Below are positions 44,389 through 53,186 of a stretch of 64,000 nt of DNA, one piece after another. The first letter of the stretch is position 1, and every line of letters begins with the position of its first letter. The position numbers and the translations under genes were made by a program. Source of the DNA: CAVSMC01 sp963798655 (GTDB lineage Bacteria; Pseudomonadota; Gammaproteobacteria; Burkholderiales; Casimicrobiaceae); contig CAWCUH010000004.1 of the NCBI GenBank assembly GCA_963798655.1, positions 682,001 to 746,000 on the forward strand. The letters run 5' to 3'. A model generated the notes under the pieces. That model saw only the letters and a program-made list of their open reading frames with translations, ran no database searches and was not told the origin of the DNA.

Positions 44389-45513
44389 TCAAGCGGACGA
44401 GTCGGCGAAGCGCGCCGAGCGCAGCGGGCCGGTCGAGCGACCGGGCAGCCCCTTCGTGCGCATATGTTCGATGACGATATCGAGCGCGCTGCGATCGCAC
44501 GGTGCGAGCGCCGCGTCGGACTCGTCGAGGGGCGACGTGCGCGCGCCCCAGCGGATCAGCTGCGCGCACCACGTGAGGCCGCCGCCGAACGCCGGCGTCA
44601 GCACCAGCGAATGCGGCGCGATGCGCGCCTGCTCGAGCGCTTCGACCAGCGCGACCGGCACCGTGGCTGCCGACATGTTGCCGTAGCGCTCGACGGTGAC
44701 GAACACGCGGTCCATCGGCGCGCCGAGCCGCTTCGCCACCGACTCGATGATGCGCAGGTTCGCCTGGTGCGGCACCACGGTCGCGACATCGGCGATCGTG
44801 TGGCCGCATTTCGCGAGCACGTCGCTCGACGCCTGCGTCATGCCGACGACGGCGCGCCTGAAGATCTCCTGGCCGTCGAAATCCCATTGCGTGTCGCCGT
44901 ACGTCACCTCGCCGGTCGCGTACATCAGGCCGGCGCCGCGCACGCGCAGCGCGTGGCGCGCGTTCGCGTAGCAGCCGAGCTTCTCGCCGAGCACGCCGTC
45001 GCGCTCGTCGCTCGCCTGCAGCACGACGGCGGCGGCGCCGTCGCCGAAGAGCACGGCGACGTTGCGGTTGCGCCAGTCCATGAACGGCGAGATCAGCTCG
45101 ACGCCGACGACGAGCGCGCTTTTCACCGCCCCTGTGCGGATCAGCGCCGATGCCGCCGACAGCCCGTAGAGAAAGCTCGTGCACGCGCTGTTCACATCCA
45201 TCGCGCCCGCGTTCTCGGTGCCGAGCAGCAGCGACAGCGCCGATGCCGTGTTCGGCACCTGCTCGTCGTTGCTGCAGCTGCCGTAGACGATCAGCTCGAT
45301 GTCCGTGGGAGCGAGCGCCGCGCATGCGAGCGCGCGCGACGCGGCAACGCGGGCGAGTTCGACGCCGGCCACGTGCGAGACGCGCCGCTCGTGGATGCCC
45401 GTGCGCGTCGTGATCCACGCGTCGTCGGTCTCCATGAACTGCGCGAGATCCGCATTCGTCAGCACCGCCGGCGGCATGCACTTGCCCCAGCCGGTGATCG
45501 CGGCGTGGCTCAT
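44389..45513 (-). CDS. beta-ketoacyl-ACP synthase III family protein
   Basis: A 374-residue thiolase-fold condensing enzyme with a complete KAS III triad: Cys111 in NSACTSFL, His249 in VVPHQAN and Asn279 in YGNMSAA. The N-terminal WITTRTGIHERR is also KAS III-like. It is longer than housekeeping FabH and is not in a fab cluster (no plsX, fabD or acpP nearby), so it is probably a paralogue that starts a special fatty-acid, alkylquinolone or polyketide chain; the product is unknown. A 102-bp gap separates it from maeB on the same strand. Confidence 0.9.
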   Translation of the reverse strand: MSHAAITGWGKCMPPAVLTNADLAQFMETDDAWITTRTGIHERRVSHVAGVELARVAASRALACAALAPTDIELIVYGSCSNDEQVPNTASALSLLLGTENAGAMDVNSACTSFLYGLSAASALIRTGAVKSALVVGVELISPFMDWRNRNVAVLFGDGAAAVVLQASDERDGVLGEKLGCYANARHALRVRGAGLMYATGEVTYGDTQWDFDGQEIFRRAVVGMTQASSDVLAKCGHTIADVATVVPHQANLRIIESVAKRLGAPMDRVFVTVERYGNMSAATVPVALVEALEQARIAPHSLVLTPAFGGGLTWCAQLIRWGARTSPLDESDAALAPCDRSALDIVIEHMRTKGLPGRSTGPLRSARFADSSA

Positions 45514-45625
45514 CGTCGTTCCTCGGGCAACCGTCCTCCGGCGGCCATTCTAGAGGCCGCCGTCGCGCGGGATTTGCGCCGGATCAGAACGCGACGCCGC
45601 GAGGGCATCGCCCGCCGACCGGCGG

Positions 45626-45793
45626 TCAACGCTTGCGGTCGGTCTTGCGCGGCGTCTGCGTGCCCGAGCGTCGCGGCGGCGCCGTGTCGTCGGCGTTCGG
45701 CTTGTAATCGCCGATCACGCCTTTCAGCGGGCAGAGCGAGAACGCGGGACATTTCCGGCAACCGGCGACCAGCGCGATCGGACACAGCGTCAT
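45626..45793 (-). CDS. 55-residue Cys-rich small protein
   Basis: The ATG at 45793 has AAGGAG eight bases upstream. The protein has four cysteines in C-P-(6)-G-C-R-K-C-P-(4)-C-P, then LKGVIGDYKP and a basic tail ending TPRKTDRKR. I recall similar short proteins in other betaproteobacteria, always unnamed. The Cys spacing suggests a small metal-binding or redox site. It stands between the KAS III gene and the histidine kinase, all on the minus strand, with over 60 bp on each side. Confidence 0.75.
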   Translation of the reverse strand: MTLCPIALVAGCRKCPAFSLCPLKGVIGDYKPNADDTAPPRRSGTQTPRKTDRKR

Positions 45794-45856
45794 CGTGCGC
45801 TCCTTCCCGCGGCACGCGGGCCGCGGCAGTATACGCTCGCCGTCTCGTCCCCGCGG

Positions 45857-48562
45857 TCAGTCGGCCGGCGCCAGCGGCGACGTCTGCGCGGCAAGCGTGC
45901 CGGACTCGGCAAGCACGCGGTCCAGCACGCTCGCGAGCTCCTCGACGCTGTCCGGCTTGCGTATCAGCGCGCGCACGCCGAGCTGCGCCGCAGTCCGCTG
46001 ATCCTCGTCGCGGACGAACCCGGAGGTCATCACGACGGGCAGATCCGGCCGCAGCGCGAGCACGGCGCGCGCGAACTCGAACCCCGACAGGCCGCCCATC
46101 GCGAGATCGGAGACGACGGCGTCATAGCGCTGCGGGTGCGCGCGGAATTCGGCGAGCGCCTTCGCCGCATCCGGCATGCCGCGCACGCGGTAGCCGGCGC
46201 GCTCGAGCATCCGCGAGACGAGCACGACCAGCGACGGCTCGTCGTCGACGAGCAGCAGATGCGCGCGGCGCGCGGCGCCGACGACCGCCGTTCGACCTGC
46301 GTCGCCCGCCGCGTCGGCGGAGGGAAGATAGACGCGGAACGACGTGCCGCGCCCGGGCTCGCTGTACACGTTGATCGCGCCATCGTGGCTTTTCACGATC
46401 CCGTGCACGACCGACAGGCCGAGCCCGGTGCCAAGCCCCTGTGGCTTCGTGGTGAAGAACGGATCGAAGATGCGCTCGATCGTCGCCGCATCCATGCCCG
46501 CGCCGTCGTCGGCGACTTCGACGCGCACGTAGCGTGCTTCGCGCAGCCCCGCGTTGTGGCTCGCGAGATCCGGCCCGATCGATACATCGTCGATGCGCAC
46601 GTCGATCGTGCCGCCGCGCGAGCCGATGGCGTGCGACGCGTTGGTCGCGAGGTTCACGATGACCTGGTGCACCTGCGTCGGGTCGGCCGACACGCGCGGC
46701 AGCGCGCTCGCGAAGCGCGTACGGATCCTCACCGTCGCCGGCAGCGTCGCGCGCACGAGCTTTAGCGCCTCGTCGACGACCGGCGCGAGCGCCATCACCT
46801 CGCGCCTGTGGTCGTACGGGCGGCTGAACGTGAGGATGCGGCGCACGAGGTCGACCGCGCGGGCGCCGGCGCGCGCGATCTCGTCCAGGCTCTCCTGCGC
46901 CGGATGACCGCGCGGAAGATCGTTCTTCGCGAGCTTCGTGTTGCCGGTGATCGAGACCAGGATGTTGTTGAAGTCGTGCGCGATGCCGCCCGCGAGCGTG
47001 CCGAGCGCCTCGAGCTTCTGCGAGCGCAGCTGCGTCTCCTCGGCGCGCTTGCGGTTGGTGATATCGAGATTGATGCCGACGACGCGCAGCGCGCGCCCTT
47101 CGGCGCCGCGCTCGACACGTGCCGTGTATTCGATCCAGCGTATCGAGCCGTCGCGCTGCACGGCGCGGAACTCACCCGACGCGTGCGTTCCTTCGCGGCA
47201 CAGCGCGGCGATCGTCGAGCGCACGCGGTCGCGGTCGAGCGAGTGGACGACGTCGAGCACGGCATCGAGCGTCGCGCTCGCCGCATCGGCGACGTCGATG
47301 CCGAGCGCGCGCGTCGCCGATTCGTCCCAGTCGATCCGGTCGGTCGCGACGTCCCACGTCCACGCCGCCATGCCGCCCGCCTGGAGCGCGGCGACGAGCT
47401 GCGAGCGCGACGTGCGCAGCGCCTCTTCCATCCGCTTGCGCGGCGTGATGTCGTTGCAGAACGCCATCAGGTTGCCGTCTGCGAGCCGCACGCCGCGCAC
47501 CGACAGCCACAGCGGCGCCGCGTCGCGGCCCGTCGCGCGGAACTCGCCCGCGTAGCGCCCGCGCTCGAGCAGCGCATCGAACGCGCGCACCGCATTGTGC
47601 CGGTCGTCCGCGGCGACGATCGCGAGCGCACGCATGCCGCGAAGCGAAGCGGCGGAGCGACCGACGAGCTCGCTTGCGGCCGGATTGCAGTCGACGATGC
47701 GCCCGCGCGCCGACGCGACGAACAGCGCGACCGGCGAGTCCTCGATGTACGAGCGGAAGCGCATCTCGCTTTCGCGCAGCGCCGCTTCGGCGTCGCGGCG
47801 GGCGGAGCAGTCGCGAAACACGATGACCACGCCGCGCGCGGCGCCGTCGCGCCCGCGGATCGGCGCGCCACTGTCGTCGATCGCAAGCTCGCGGCCATCG
47901 CGCGCGATCAGCAACACGCCCTGCGCGAGGTTGATCGACGTTTGTGCGCGCAGTATCTGCTGCACCGGGTCGTCGAGCGGTGCGCGCGTCGTTGCATCGA
48001 CGATGTGCAGCACGTCGGCGAGCCCGCGACCGCGCGCCTCGGCGGCCGTCCAGCCGGTGAGCCGTTGCGCTTCGGCATTGACGTACGTGACGCGGCCGTC
48101 GACGCCGGCCGTTATGACGCCGTCGCCGATGCTCGCGAGCGTCACCGCGGCGAGCTCCTCGGCGGCCCGCAGCCGGCCGCGCGAGCGTTGGAGCGCCTCG
48201 ATCAGCACGCTCGTCACCACGCCGACGACGACCAGGATGGCCCACGACAGCGTGTTCGCGCGCTTCACGACAGCGAAGCTGTACTGCGGCTCCAGCAGGA
48301 AATACGGCGCGACGATCGCCGCCGTCGCCGTCGCGACAAGGCCGCAACCGACGCCGCCGACCACCGCGGACAGCATGATCGGGATGACGAATACGATCAG
48401 CACCGGCGCGTCCGCGACGTCGAAGCCGGCAAGACGCGCGACCAGCGTGATCAGCGTCACCGCAACCGCGAATACGTAGCGGTGCGATGCCGGCCGCGCG
48501 TCACGGTCGAGCCATCGCGCCGAGCGCCTGGCGGCCGCGGCGGCAGCTTTGCGCGCGTTCAT
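45857..48562 (-). CDS. membrane hybrid histidine kinase (DUF4118-PAS3-HisKA-HATPase-REC)
   Basis: 901 residues. The N-terminal membrane domain has four hydrophobic segments of the KdpD-like DUF4118 type (about 27-120). Three PAS domains follow (about 135-255, 262-375 and 385-505, with GDGVITAGVDGRVTYVN and WTWDVATDRIDWDESATRALG). HisKA has the phospho-His in GGIAHDFNNILVSI (about residue 526), then an HATPase domain with NLATNASHA, DDGAGMD, FFTTKPQGLGTGLGLS, and a C-terminal receiver with Asp about 817 in VVSDLAMGG. No cognate regulator gene is adjacent, so the output partner is unknown. Confidence 0.95.
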   Translation of the reverse strand: MNARKAAAAAARRSARWLDRDARPASHRYVFAVAVTLITLVARLAGFDVADAPVLIVFVIPIMLSAVVGGVGCGLVATATAAIVAPYFLLEPQYSFAVVKRANTLSWAILVVVGVVTSVLIEALQRSRGRLRAAEELAAVTLASIGDGVITAGVDGRVTYVNAEAQRLTGWTAAEARGRGLADVLHIVDATTRAPLDDPVQQILRAQTSINLAQGVLLIARDGRELAIDDSGAPIRGRDGAARGVVIVFRDCSARRDAEAALRESEMRFRSYIEDSPVALFVASARGRIVDCNPAASELVGRSAASLRGMRALAIVAADDRHNAVRAFDALLERGRYAGEFRATGRDAAPLWLSVRGVRLADGNLMAFCNDITPRKRMEEALRTSRSQLVAALQAGGMAAWTWDVATDRIDWDESATRALGIDVADAASATLDAVLDVVHSLDRDRVRSTIAALCREGTHASGEFRAVQRDGSIRWIEYTARVERGAEGRALRVVGINLDITNRKRAEETQLRSQKLEALGTLAGGIAHDFNNILVSITGNTKLAKNDLPRGHPAQESLDEIARAGARAVDLVRRILTFSRPYDHRREVMALAPVVDEALKLVRATLPATVRIRTRFASALPRVSADPTQVHQVIVNLATNASHAIGSRGGTIDVRIDDVSIGPDLASHNAGLREARYVRVEVADDGAGMDAATIERIFDPFFTTKPQGLGTGLGLSVVHGIVKSHDGAINVYSEPGRGTSFRVYLPSADAAGDAGRTAVVGAARRAHLLLVDDEPSLVVLVSRMLERAGYRVRGMPDAAKALAEFRAHPQRYDAVVSDLAMGGLSGFEFARAVLALRPDLPVVMTSGFVRDEDQRTAAQLGVRALIRKPDSVEELASVLDRVLAESGTLAAQTSPLAPAD

Positions 48563-48637
48563 CGAAGCGCCGATCGGCCGCCCAGGTGCCGCCGCCGGTC
48601 GCTTATCGGCTGCACCCGGCGCACGCTGCGGCGGCGC

Positions 48638-49075
48638 TCATTCGGCATCGCGCGCCGCATGCGCGGCTTTCGCCCGCACGGCGGCATCGAAGCGATCGCG
48701 CTCGACGACGAAGCGCTCGTGCGACCCGCGCGCGATGACGTCGATGCCGTCGTCGGCCTCGACGTCGAAGCGCAGCCGACGCCCGTCGACGCTCGCGAGG
48801 CGCGCGCTGGCGGTGACGATCATGCCGGGCGGCGTCGCCTTCTCGTGGCTCACGTCGACGTGCGTGCCGAGCGTCTGCTCGCGCGGCCAGTCGAGGTGCG
48901 GCATCAGCGCGAGCACGCACGCCCATTCGAGCAGGCCGACGAGGTAGCCGGTGGCGAGCACCTCGGGCATTGCCTGGAATTCGGCCGCCTCGGGATAGAG
49001 CGCGCGCACGGTCTTCGCCGACGCGACGCGAAAGCGCAGCCGATGCGCGAGCCCGGGACGCAGCGTCTCCTTCAT
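48638..49075 (-). CDS. thioesterase family protein (FlK-like hotdog)
   Basis: A 145-residue hotdog-fold protein beginning MKETLRPGLAHRLRFRV, with MPEVLATGYLVGLLEWACVLAL and GTHVDVSHEKATPPGM, as in the fluoroacetyl-CoA-thioesterase-like family. It probably hydrolyses a short acyl-CoA. ATG 49075 was preferred to the upstream 49114 because family similarity starts there. Divergent from the oxidoreductase gene at 49176 and 75 bp upstream of the kinase gene on the same strand. Confidence 0.85.
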   Translation of the reverse strand: MKETLRPGLAHRLRFRVASAKTVRALYPEAAEFQAMPEVLATGYLVGLLEWACVLALMPHLDWPREQTLGTHVDVSHEKATPPGMIVTASARLASVDGRRLRFDVEADDGIDVIARGSHERFVVERDRFDAAVRAKAAHAARDAE

Positions 49076-49175
49076 CGTCGGCGAACTATAGGGCCGCACG
49101 CCGGCCGCGGTCAAAGCGCCGATTGGGTCATCGGCGCGTCACGTGTACAGTCGCGAGCACACCACGGAGATTCGA

Positions 49176-50342
49176 TTGGACGACTACAGCGTGCGTTTCG
49201 GGCGGCCGCTTCGCCTCGGCATCGTCGGCGGGGGCCCCGATTCCTGGATCGGCCGCATGCATCGCGGCGCGGCCGAATACATGCAGCTCTGGAAAGCGGT
49301 CGCCGGCGTGTTCTCGAGCGACCCGCAGCGCTCGCGCGACGCCGGCGTGCGGATGGGGTTCGCCGCCGAGCGCAGCTACGGCGACGTCGCCGCGATGATC
49401 GCCGCCGAGCGCGAGCGCGGCGACGGCATCGAGGCCGTGGCGATCATGTCGCCCAACGACACGCACTATCCGTACTCCGCCGCCGCGCTCGATGCCGGGC
49501 TCGACGTCGTCTGCGACAAGCCGGTCACGCACGACTTCGCGCAGGCGCGCGATTTGGTCGAGCGGACAAGGCGAAACGGCCGGCTGTTCGCGATCGCGCA
49601 TGCGTACACCGCGTATCCGATGACGCGCTACGCGCAGATGCTGGTGCGCGACGGCGCGATCGGCGCGCTGCGCTTCGTGCAGGTCGAATATATCCAGAGC
49701 GGCACGGCGACGCGGATCGAGGACGCGCCGCAGACCAACCGGCTGCGCTGGATCGTCGATCCGGCGCGAAGCGGGCTCGCGCTCGTCATGAGCGCTATCG
49801 GCTGCCATGCGCAGCATCTCGCGTGCTTCGCGACCGGCCGCAACGTCGCGCGCGTTTGCGCCGACGTCGGCTCGGTCGTGCCGGGACGCAAGTTCATCGA
49901 CCACGTGTCGGCGCTGCTCGAGCTCGACGGCGGCGTGCACGGCACGTTCACGGCGATGCAGGCGGCGGCCGGCGGCGAGAACGACATCCGCCTGAAGATC
50001 TACGGCGACAAGGGACTGCTCGAATGGTCGCACCGCAATCCGAGCTACCTGACGCACGCGCCGCAGGGCGAGCCCGCGCGCGTCATCACGCGCGGCGACC
50101 CGTTCCTGCCGCCGGAGATCGTCGCGCTCGGCCATACGCCGCGAGGCCATCCCGAGGGGCTGCGCGAGGCGTTCGCGAACATCTACGCGGAAGTTGCGCG
50201 CGAGCGTATGGCGCGCCTGCTCGGCGAAGCGCCGCCGTCGTATCCGTATCCGCGCATCGAGGACGGCGCGCACACGATGGCGTTCATCGAGGCGTGCATC
50301 GCATCGCAGCGCGAGCAACGGTGGGTCGAACTGACGAAATGA
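49176..50342 (+). CDS. Gfo/Idh/MocA family oxidoreductase
   Basis: An NAD(P)-dependent dehydrogenase of about 388 residues with the N-terminal Rossmann motif LRLGIVGGGPDSWIGRMHR, the catalytic-region CDKPVTHDF and the C-terminal beta-sheet domain (GENDIRLKIYGDKGLLEW). The C-terminal EDGAHTMAFIEACIAS is typical. A TTG at 49176 has GGAG six bases upstream and gives the family N-terminus; GTG 49143 is an alternative. The family acts on sugars, inositols and similar compounds; the substrate is not predictable here. Confidence 0.93.
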   Translation: MDDYSVRFGRPLRLGIVGGGPDSWIGRMHRGAAEYMQLWKAVAGVFSSDPQRSRDAGVRMGFAAERSYGDVAAMIAAERERGDGIEAVAIMSPNDTHYPYSAAALDAGLDVVCDKPVTHDFAQARDLVERTRRNGRLFAIAHAYTAYPMTRYAQMLVRDGAIGALRFVQVEYIQSGTATRIEDAPQTNRLRWIVDPARSGLALVMSAIGCHAQHLACFATGRNVARVCADVGSVVPGRKFIDHVSALLELDGGVHGTFTAMQAAAGGENDIRLKIYGDKGLLEWSHRNPSYLTHAPQGEPARVITRGDPFLPPEIVALGHTPRGHPEGLREAFANIYAEVARERMARLLGEAPPSYPYPRIEDGAHTMAFIEACIASQREQRWVELTK

Positions 50343-50349
50343 TGCGCGT

Positions 50350-50502
50350 TCAGCCGCGGCGCTTGAAGTACTGCACCGCGCGCTCGTGCTTCATCGCTTC
50401 TTCGCGCGTCGCGAACGTGCCGAGGTTGCGCCGCTTGCCGGTCTTCGGATTGACCTTGCGCGAGTAGAGGCGGTATTCGCCGGATTTGAGCTTGCGGATC
50501 AT
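50350..50502 (-). CDS. small basic protein (50 aa)
   Basis: A 50-residue Lys/Arg-rich protein, MIRKLKSGEYRLYSRK... ending FKRRG, with K-T-G-K-R-R-N-L-G-T-F. The pattern of a short beta hairpin and a helix is shared by many small proteobacterial proteins I recall as unnamed. It overlaps the upstream GNAT gene by four bases (ATGA), so it is the third member of a coupled DUF3175-GNAT-small-protein trio. The charge suggests nucleic-acid or ribosome contact (inference). Confidence 0.75.
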   Translation of the reverse strand: MIRKLKSGEYRLYSRKVNPKTGKRRNLGTFATREEAMKHERAVQYFKRRG

Positions 50503-50981
50503 TTGGCGGGGCTCGCGCGCATCATGCCGGCGTAGGCGCCGGGCTGCGAATCGTCTATCGCGACCGCACCGACGGTCTTCTCGTAGAACGCGCACGGACC
50601 GATGCCGCCGATGATCGCGTAGGCGTAGCCCGCGTCGCGTTGCGCCGTGAGCGCGGCGAGCAGCAGCGCGCGGCCGATGCCGCGGCCGCGCTCGCGTTCG
50701 TCGACGGCCGATGGACCGAAGAAGTTCGGCGCGAACGCGTCGTGGCACGCGAATCCGAGAAGGCGAGCGTCGCGCACGGCGACGAAGCACGCGGCCGGCA
50801 CGCGCGCAAAGGCCGTCTCGACCTCGGCGATCCACGTCGGGTAGCGCGCGGCCACCCAGTCGACGACGATCGGTTTCTCGGGCACGAGCGAGCGGCGGAT
50901 CGCGACGCCTTCACGCGCGAGCGCCGCGCACGCGTCGCCCGCGCTTGGCAGCGCGTACAGCTTGACGAGCATGTCGGTCAT
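50499..50981 (-). CDS. GNAT family N-acetyltransferase
   Basis: A 160-residue acetyltransferase with the acetyl-CoA-binding loop ERGRGIGRALLLAAL (about residue 103) and the late strand AYAIIGGIGPCAFYEKTVGA. The N-terminal half contains WIAEVETAFARVPAACFVAV. The start ATG overlaps the stop of the DUF3175 gene by four bases, and its own TGA overlaps the next small gene. The substrate is unknown. Confidence 0.88.
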   Translation of the reverse strand: MTDMLVKLYALPSAGDACAALAREGVAIRRSLVPEKPIVVDWVAARYPTWIAEVETAFARVPAACFVAVRDARLLGFACHDAFAPNFFGPSAVDERERGRGIGRALLLAALTAQRDAGYAYAIIGGIGPCAFYEKTVGAVAIDDSQPGAYAGMMRASPAK

Positions 50982-51298
50982 CGCGACGAGCGCCTCGGGC
51001 GCTTGTAGAGCGCGCGCAGCTCGTCCTTCGCGGCCTCGAGACGCGCGCGACGACGCCTCGGCAACCGATCGCCCGCGCGATTGATGTAGAACACCAGCAT
51101 CGACATCGCCGAACGGAACGGGTCGGCCTTGCGCCGCCGGCTGCGTTCGGCGGAACGCTTCAGCGACCGCGCGATGGCCGCGGGATCGTCGCCTGCAAAC
51201 ACGCCATGCTCGAGATCGAGCGCGTTGCTCGTTTCGCTCACCCGCTGCGACCAGCGGTGCGCGCTGGCGCGTTGCTTGTGGGTCGACGACGCTGCCAT
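50978..51298 (-). CDS. DUF3175 protein
   Basis: A 106-residue basic protein with the DUF3175 pattern: HRWSQRVSETSNALDLEHGVF, then the Arg/Lys-rich SAERSRRRKADPFRSAMSML, FYINRAG and a C-terminal helix. There is no transmembrane or export signal. First gene of the overlapping trio with the GNAT and the 50-residue protein. The function of the family is not known to me. Confidence 0.85.
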   Translation of the reverse strand: MAASSTHKQRASAHRWSQRVSETSNALDLEHGVFAGDDPAAIARSLKRSAERSRRRKADPFRSAMSMLVFYINRAGDRLPRRRRARLEAAKDELRALYKRPRRSSR

Positions 51299-51304
51299 GG
51301 CTCG

Positions 51305-51772
51305 CTAACGCGTGCGCGGCTCGCAGACGATCTCGGTGTGCACCGAGTTCGCGATGAAGCACTCGGCGTGCGCCTCGTGGTGCATCTGCGCCACATCTTC
51401 GGCGGCGGGGCGGCGCTCGCCGGAGAACGCGAGGTCCGGGTGCAGCACGACACGCGTCATTGCGAGCTTGCCCTGCGCGTTCCTCGCCATCGTCCCGGTC
51501 GCCGCGTCAGCGTAATGGTCGACGCGAAATCCCCGCTTGGCGGCGATCGACAGGAAGAAGAGCATGTGGCAGCTCGCGATCGAGGCGATGTACGCCTCCT
51601 CGGGGTCGATCGCGTTGGTGTCCGAGTACGGCGCGGGCACGACGTGGGGCGACGAGGACGCCGGCACGGTGACGCCGCCGTCGAAGATCCAGGCATGCGC
51701 GCGGCTGTAGCGGTTGTCGACGAAGCGTGCCTCGCCGCGGTCCCAGCGGATGGTCGCCCGGTACGTCGACAT
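51305..51772 (-). CDS. OsmC family protein
   Basis: A 155-residue peroxiredoxin-like protein of the OsmC/YhfA group. The two conserved reactive cysteines are in SIASCHMLFFL and HAECFIANS, with YSDTNAIDPEEAYIASIAS at the first helix. ATG 51772 starts with the typical MSTYRATIRWDRG; an in-frame upstream start at 51805 is less likely. OsmC proteins reduce organic hydroperoxides. It lies six bases upstream of the DUF3175 gene on the same strand. Confidence 0.93.
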   Translation of the reverse strand: MSTYRATIRWDRGEARFVDNRYSRAHAWIFDGGVTVPASSSPHVVPAPYSDTNAIDPEEAYIASIASCHMLFFLSIAAKRGFRVDHYADAATGTMARNAQGKLAMTRVVLHPDLAFSGERRPAAEDVAQMHHEAHAECFIANSVHTEIVCEPRTR

Positions 51773-51801
51773 CGTAGCGTCCCTCTCCCGCGCCGCTTGC
51801 G

Positions 51802-52056
51802 TCAACGAGACGCTTCGGCGCTCGCCTGCGGATCGTTCTTCTGTGCGCCGCGCAGGTTCAGCGCGGCGAGCGCGAGCTGCAGCGCGATCAGCGCGTACGC
51901 ACCATCATGCCACGCCCAGACGATCCACAGCACGTTGCTCGCGAGGAAGCACCAGAAGCCGGCCTCGCGCCTCCGCTTCGATTGGGACGCGACGAACCAC
52001 GCGGCGACGACGGTGACCACCATGGCCGGCCACTGCAGCGTATCGATCCAGTCCAT
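51802..52056 (-). CDS. small inner-membrane protein (84 aa)
   Basis: An 84-residue protein with three hydrophobic segments (WPAMVVTVVAAWFVA, AGFWCFLASNVLWIVWAW, ALIALQLALAALNL) and a basic loop SKRRREAG, indicating an inner-membrane protein. No enzymatic motif is visible. It resembles short membrane proteins with an Asn-Val-Leu-Trp pattern that I cannot name. Located 29 bp upstream of the OsmC gene start, same strand. Confidence 0.7.
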   Translation of the reverse strand: MDWIDTLQWPAMVVTVVAAWFVASQSKRRREAGFWCFLASNVLWIVWAWHDGAYALIALQLALAALNLRGAQKNDPQASAEASR

Positions 52057-52175
52057 CGTGGCCGGTTAGAGCAATCGCGGCCCGGCAAAGGTTCCGCATG
52101 CGCATGCGCAAAGTTTGCCGACGACCGCGAGCGCACCGGGGCGTCGTCGGCGGTGCAGGTGCCGCAGCGCGCTCG

Positions 52176-52547
52176 CTAGCGGGTGTCGCGGGCGCGCACG
52201 AGCGTCCATGCGAGCGCGAACGCGAGCGCGAGCTCGATCGCGGCGTCCAGCAGATAGACGGCGCTGATCACATGCATGCCGACGAAGACAATCTCGATGG
52301 CCGCGAGTGCGAGCGCCGCGCCGAACGCGACGACGCAAATCGGCGCGCCGACCTGGCGCACGCGGACCGCGGTCAGCAGCGCGGCGCCGATCGCCGCGAG
52401 CAGAAGGCCGACCGTGTAGACGAGCCAGTGGTCGGTTTTCGGCCCCGTGATCCATTCGAACGTGCGCATGCTGATGAGCGGCCAGATGCCGGTGACGACG
52501 TAATAGAGCGCCTGCGCGCCGAGCACCAGCCGAACGCTGCGCGTCAA
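52176..52547 (-). CDS. four-helix membrane protein of unknown function (123 aa)
   Basis: A 123-residue protein with four predicted membrane segments and the motif ITGPKTDHWLVYTVGLLL between the first two. The start is a TTG at 52547 overlapping the stop of the DUF938 methyltransferase gene (TTGA), which gives the natural N-terminus TRSVRLVLGAQALYYVVTGIWPL. It is probably co-translated with that gene. Function unknown. Confidence 0.75.
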   Translation of the reverse strand: MTRSVRLVLGAQALYYVVTGIWPLISMRTFEWITGPKTDHWLVYTVGLLLAAIGAALLTAVRVRQVGAPICVVAFGAALALAAIEIVFVGMHVISAVYLLDAAIELALAFALAWTLVRARDTR

Positions 52548-53186
52548 CCCGCCGCCTTCCGGCTGCGCAGCACGAGCGAGAGGTTGTTGGCCGGCATTTC
52601 GACGATCTCCTCGCACGCGAAGTCCGCTCGCTCGGCGACGTCGAGGACCTCCTCGGCGTCGCGCACGCCCCATTGCGGATCGTGCGCGCGAAGCGACGCA
52701 TCGAATTTCTCATTGCTCGGCGCGGTGTGCGCGCCACCGCGGCGAAATGGGCCGTAGAGGACCACGGTGGCGTTTGCATGGACGACGTCGTGCGCGCCGG
52801 CGAACAGCGCGAGCGTCGCCGACCACGGCGCGACGTGGATCATGTTGATGCAGACGATCGCATCCGCCGACGCGATCGGCCACGGCCGCTCGTGCACGTC
52901 GAGCGCGATCGGCGAGCGCACGTTCGCAAGCGCCCTCTGCCGCGATCCACCGCGCGACCGAAGCGCGGTACGCTTCATCGGCGTCGCTCGGTTGCCACAC
53001 GAGATCGGGCAGCGCCCGCGCGAAATGGACGACGTGCTGTCCGGTCCCGCTCGCGATTTCGAGCACGGTGCCGCGCGAGGGCAGCACGCGCTGCAGCACG
53101 CACGCGATCGCCGCCTTGTTGCGCTCGGCCGCCGGCGCGAGCCGTCGCCCGTCGGCGAGCCGCTCGCCGATGGCCCACGCAGGCAT
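52544..53186 (-). pseudogene. DUF938 SAM-dependent methyltransferase, frameshifted
   Basis: The N-terminal part from ATG 53186 has the DUF938 motifs APAAERNKAAI, GTVLEIASGTGQHVVHFA and WQPSDADEAYRASVARWIA. Near 52930-52937 (a GAGGGCGC stretch) the frame breaks. The C-terminal part continues in the +1 frame: SPIALDVHERPWP, AIVCINMIHVAPW, LYGPFRRGGAHTAPSNE and EMPANNLSLVLRS, ending at TGA 52544. Joined, they give a full-length protein of about 210 residues. It is either a recent frameshift mutation or a base-calling error. Its start overlaps the upstream membrane-protein stop by one base. Confidence 0.82.
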
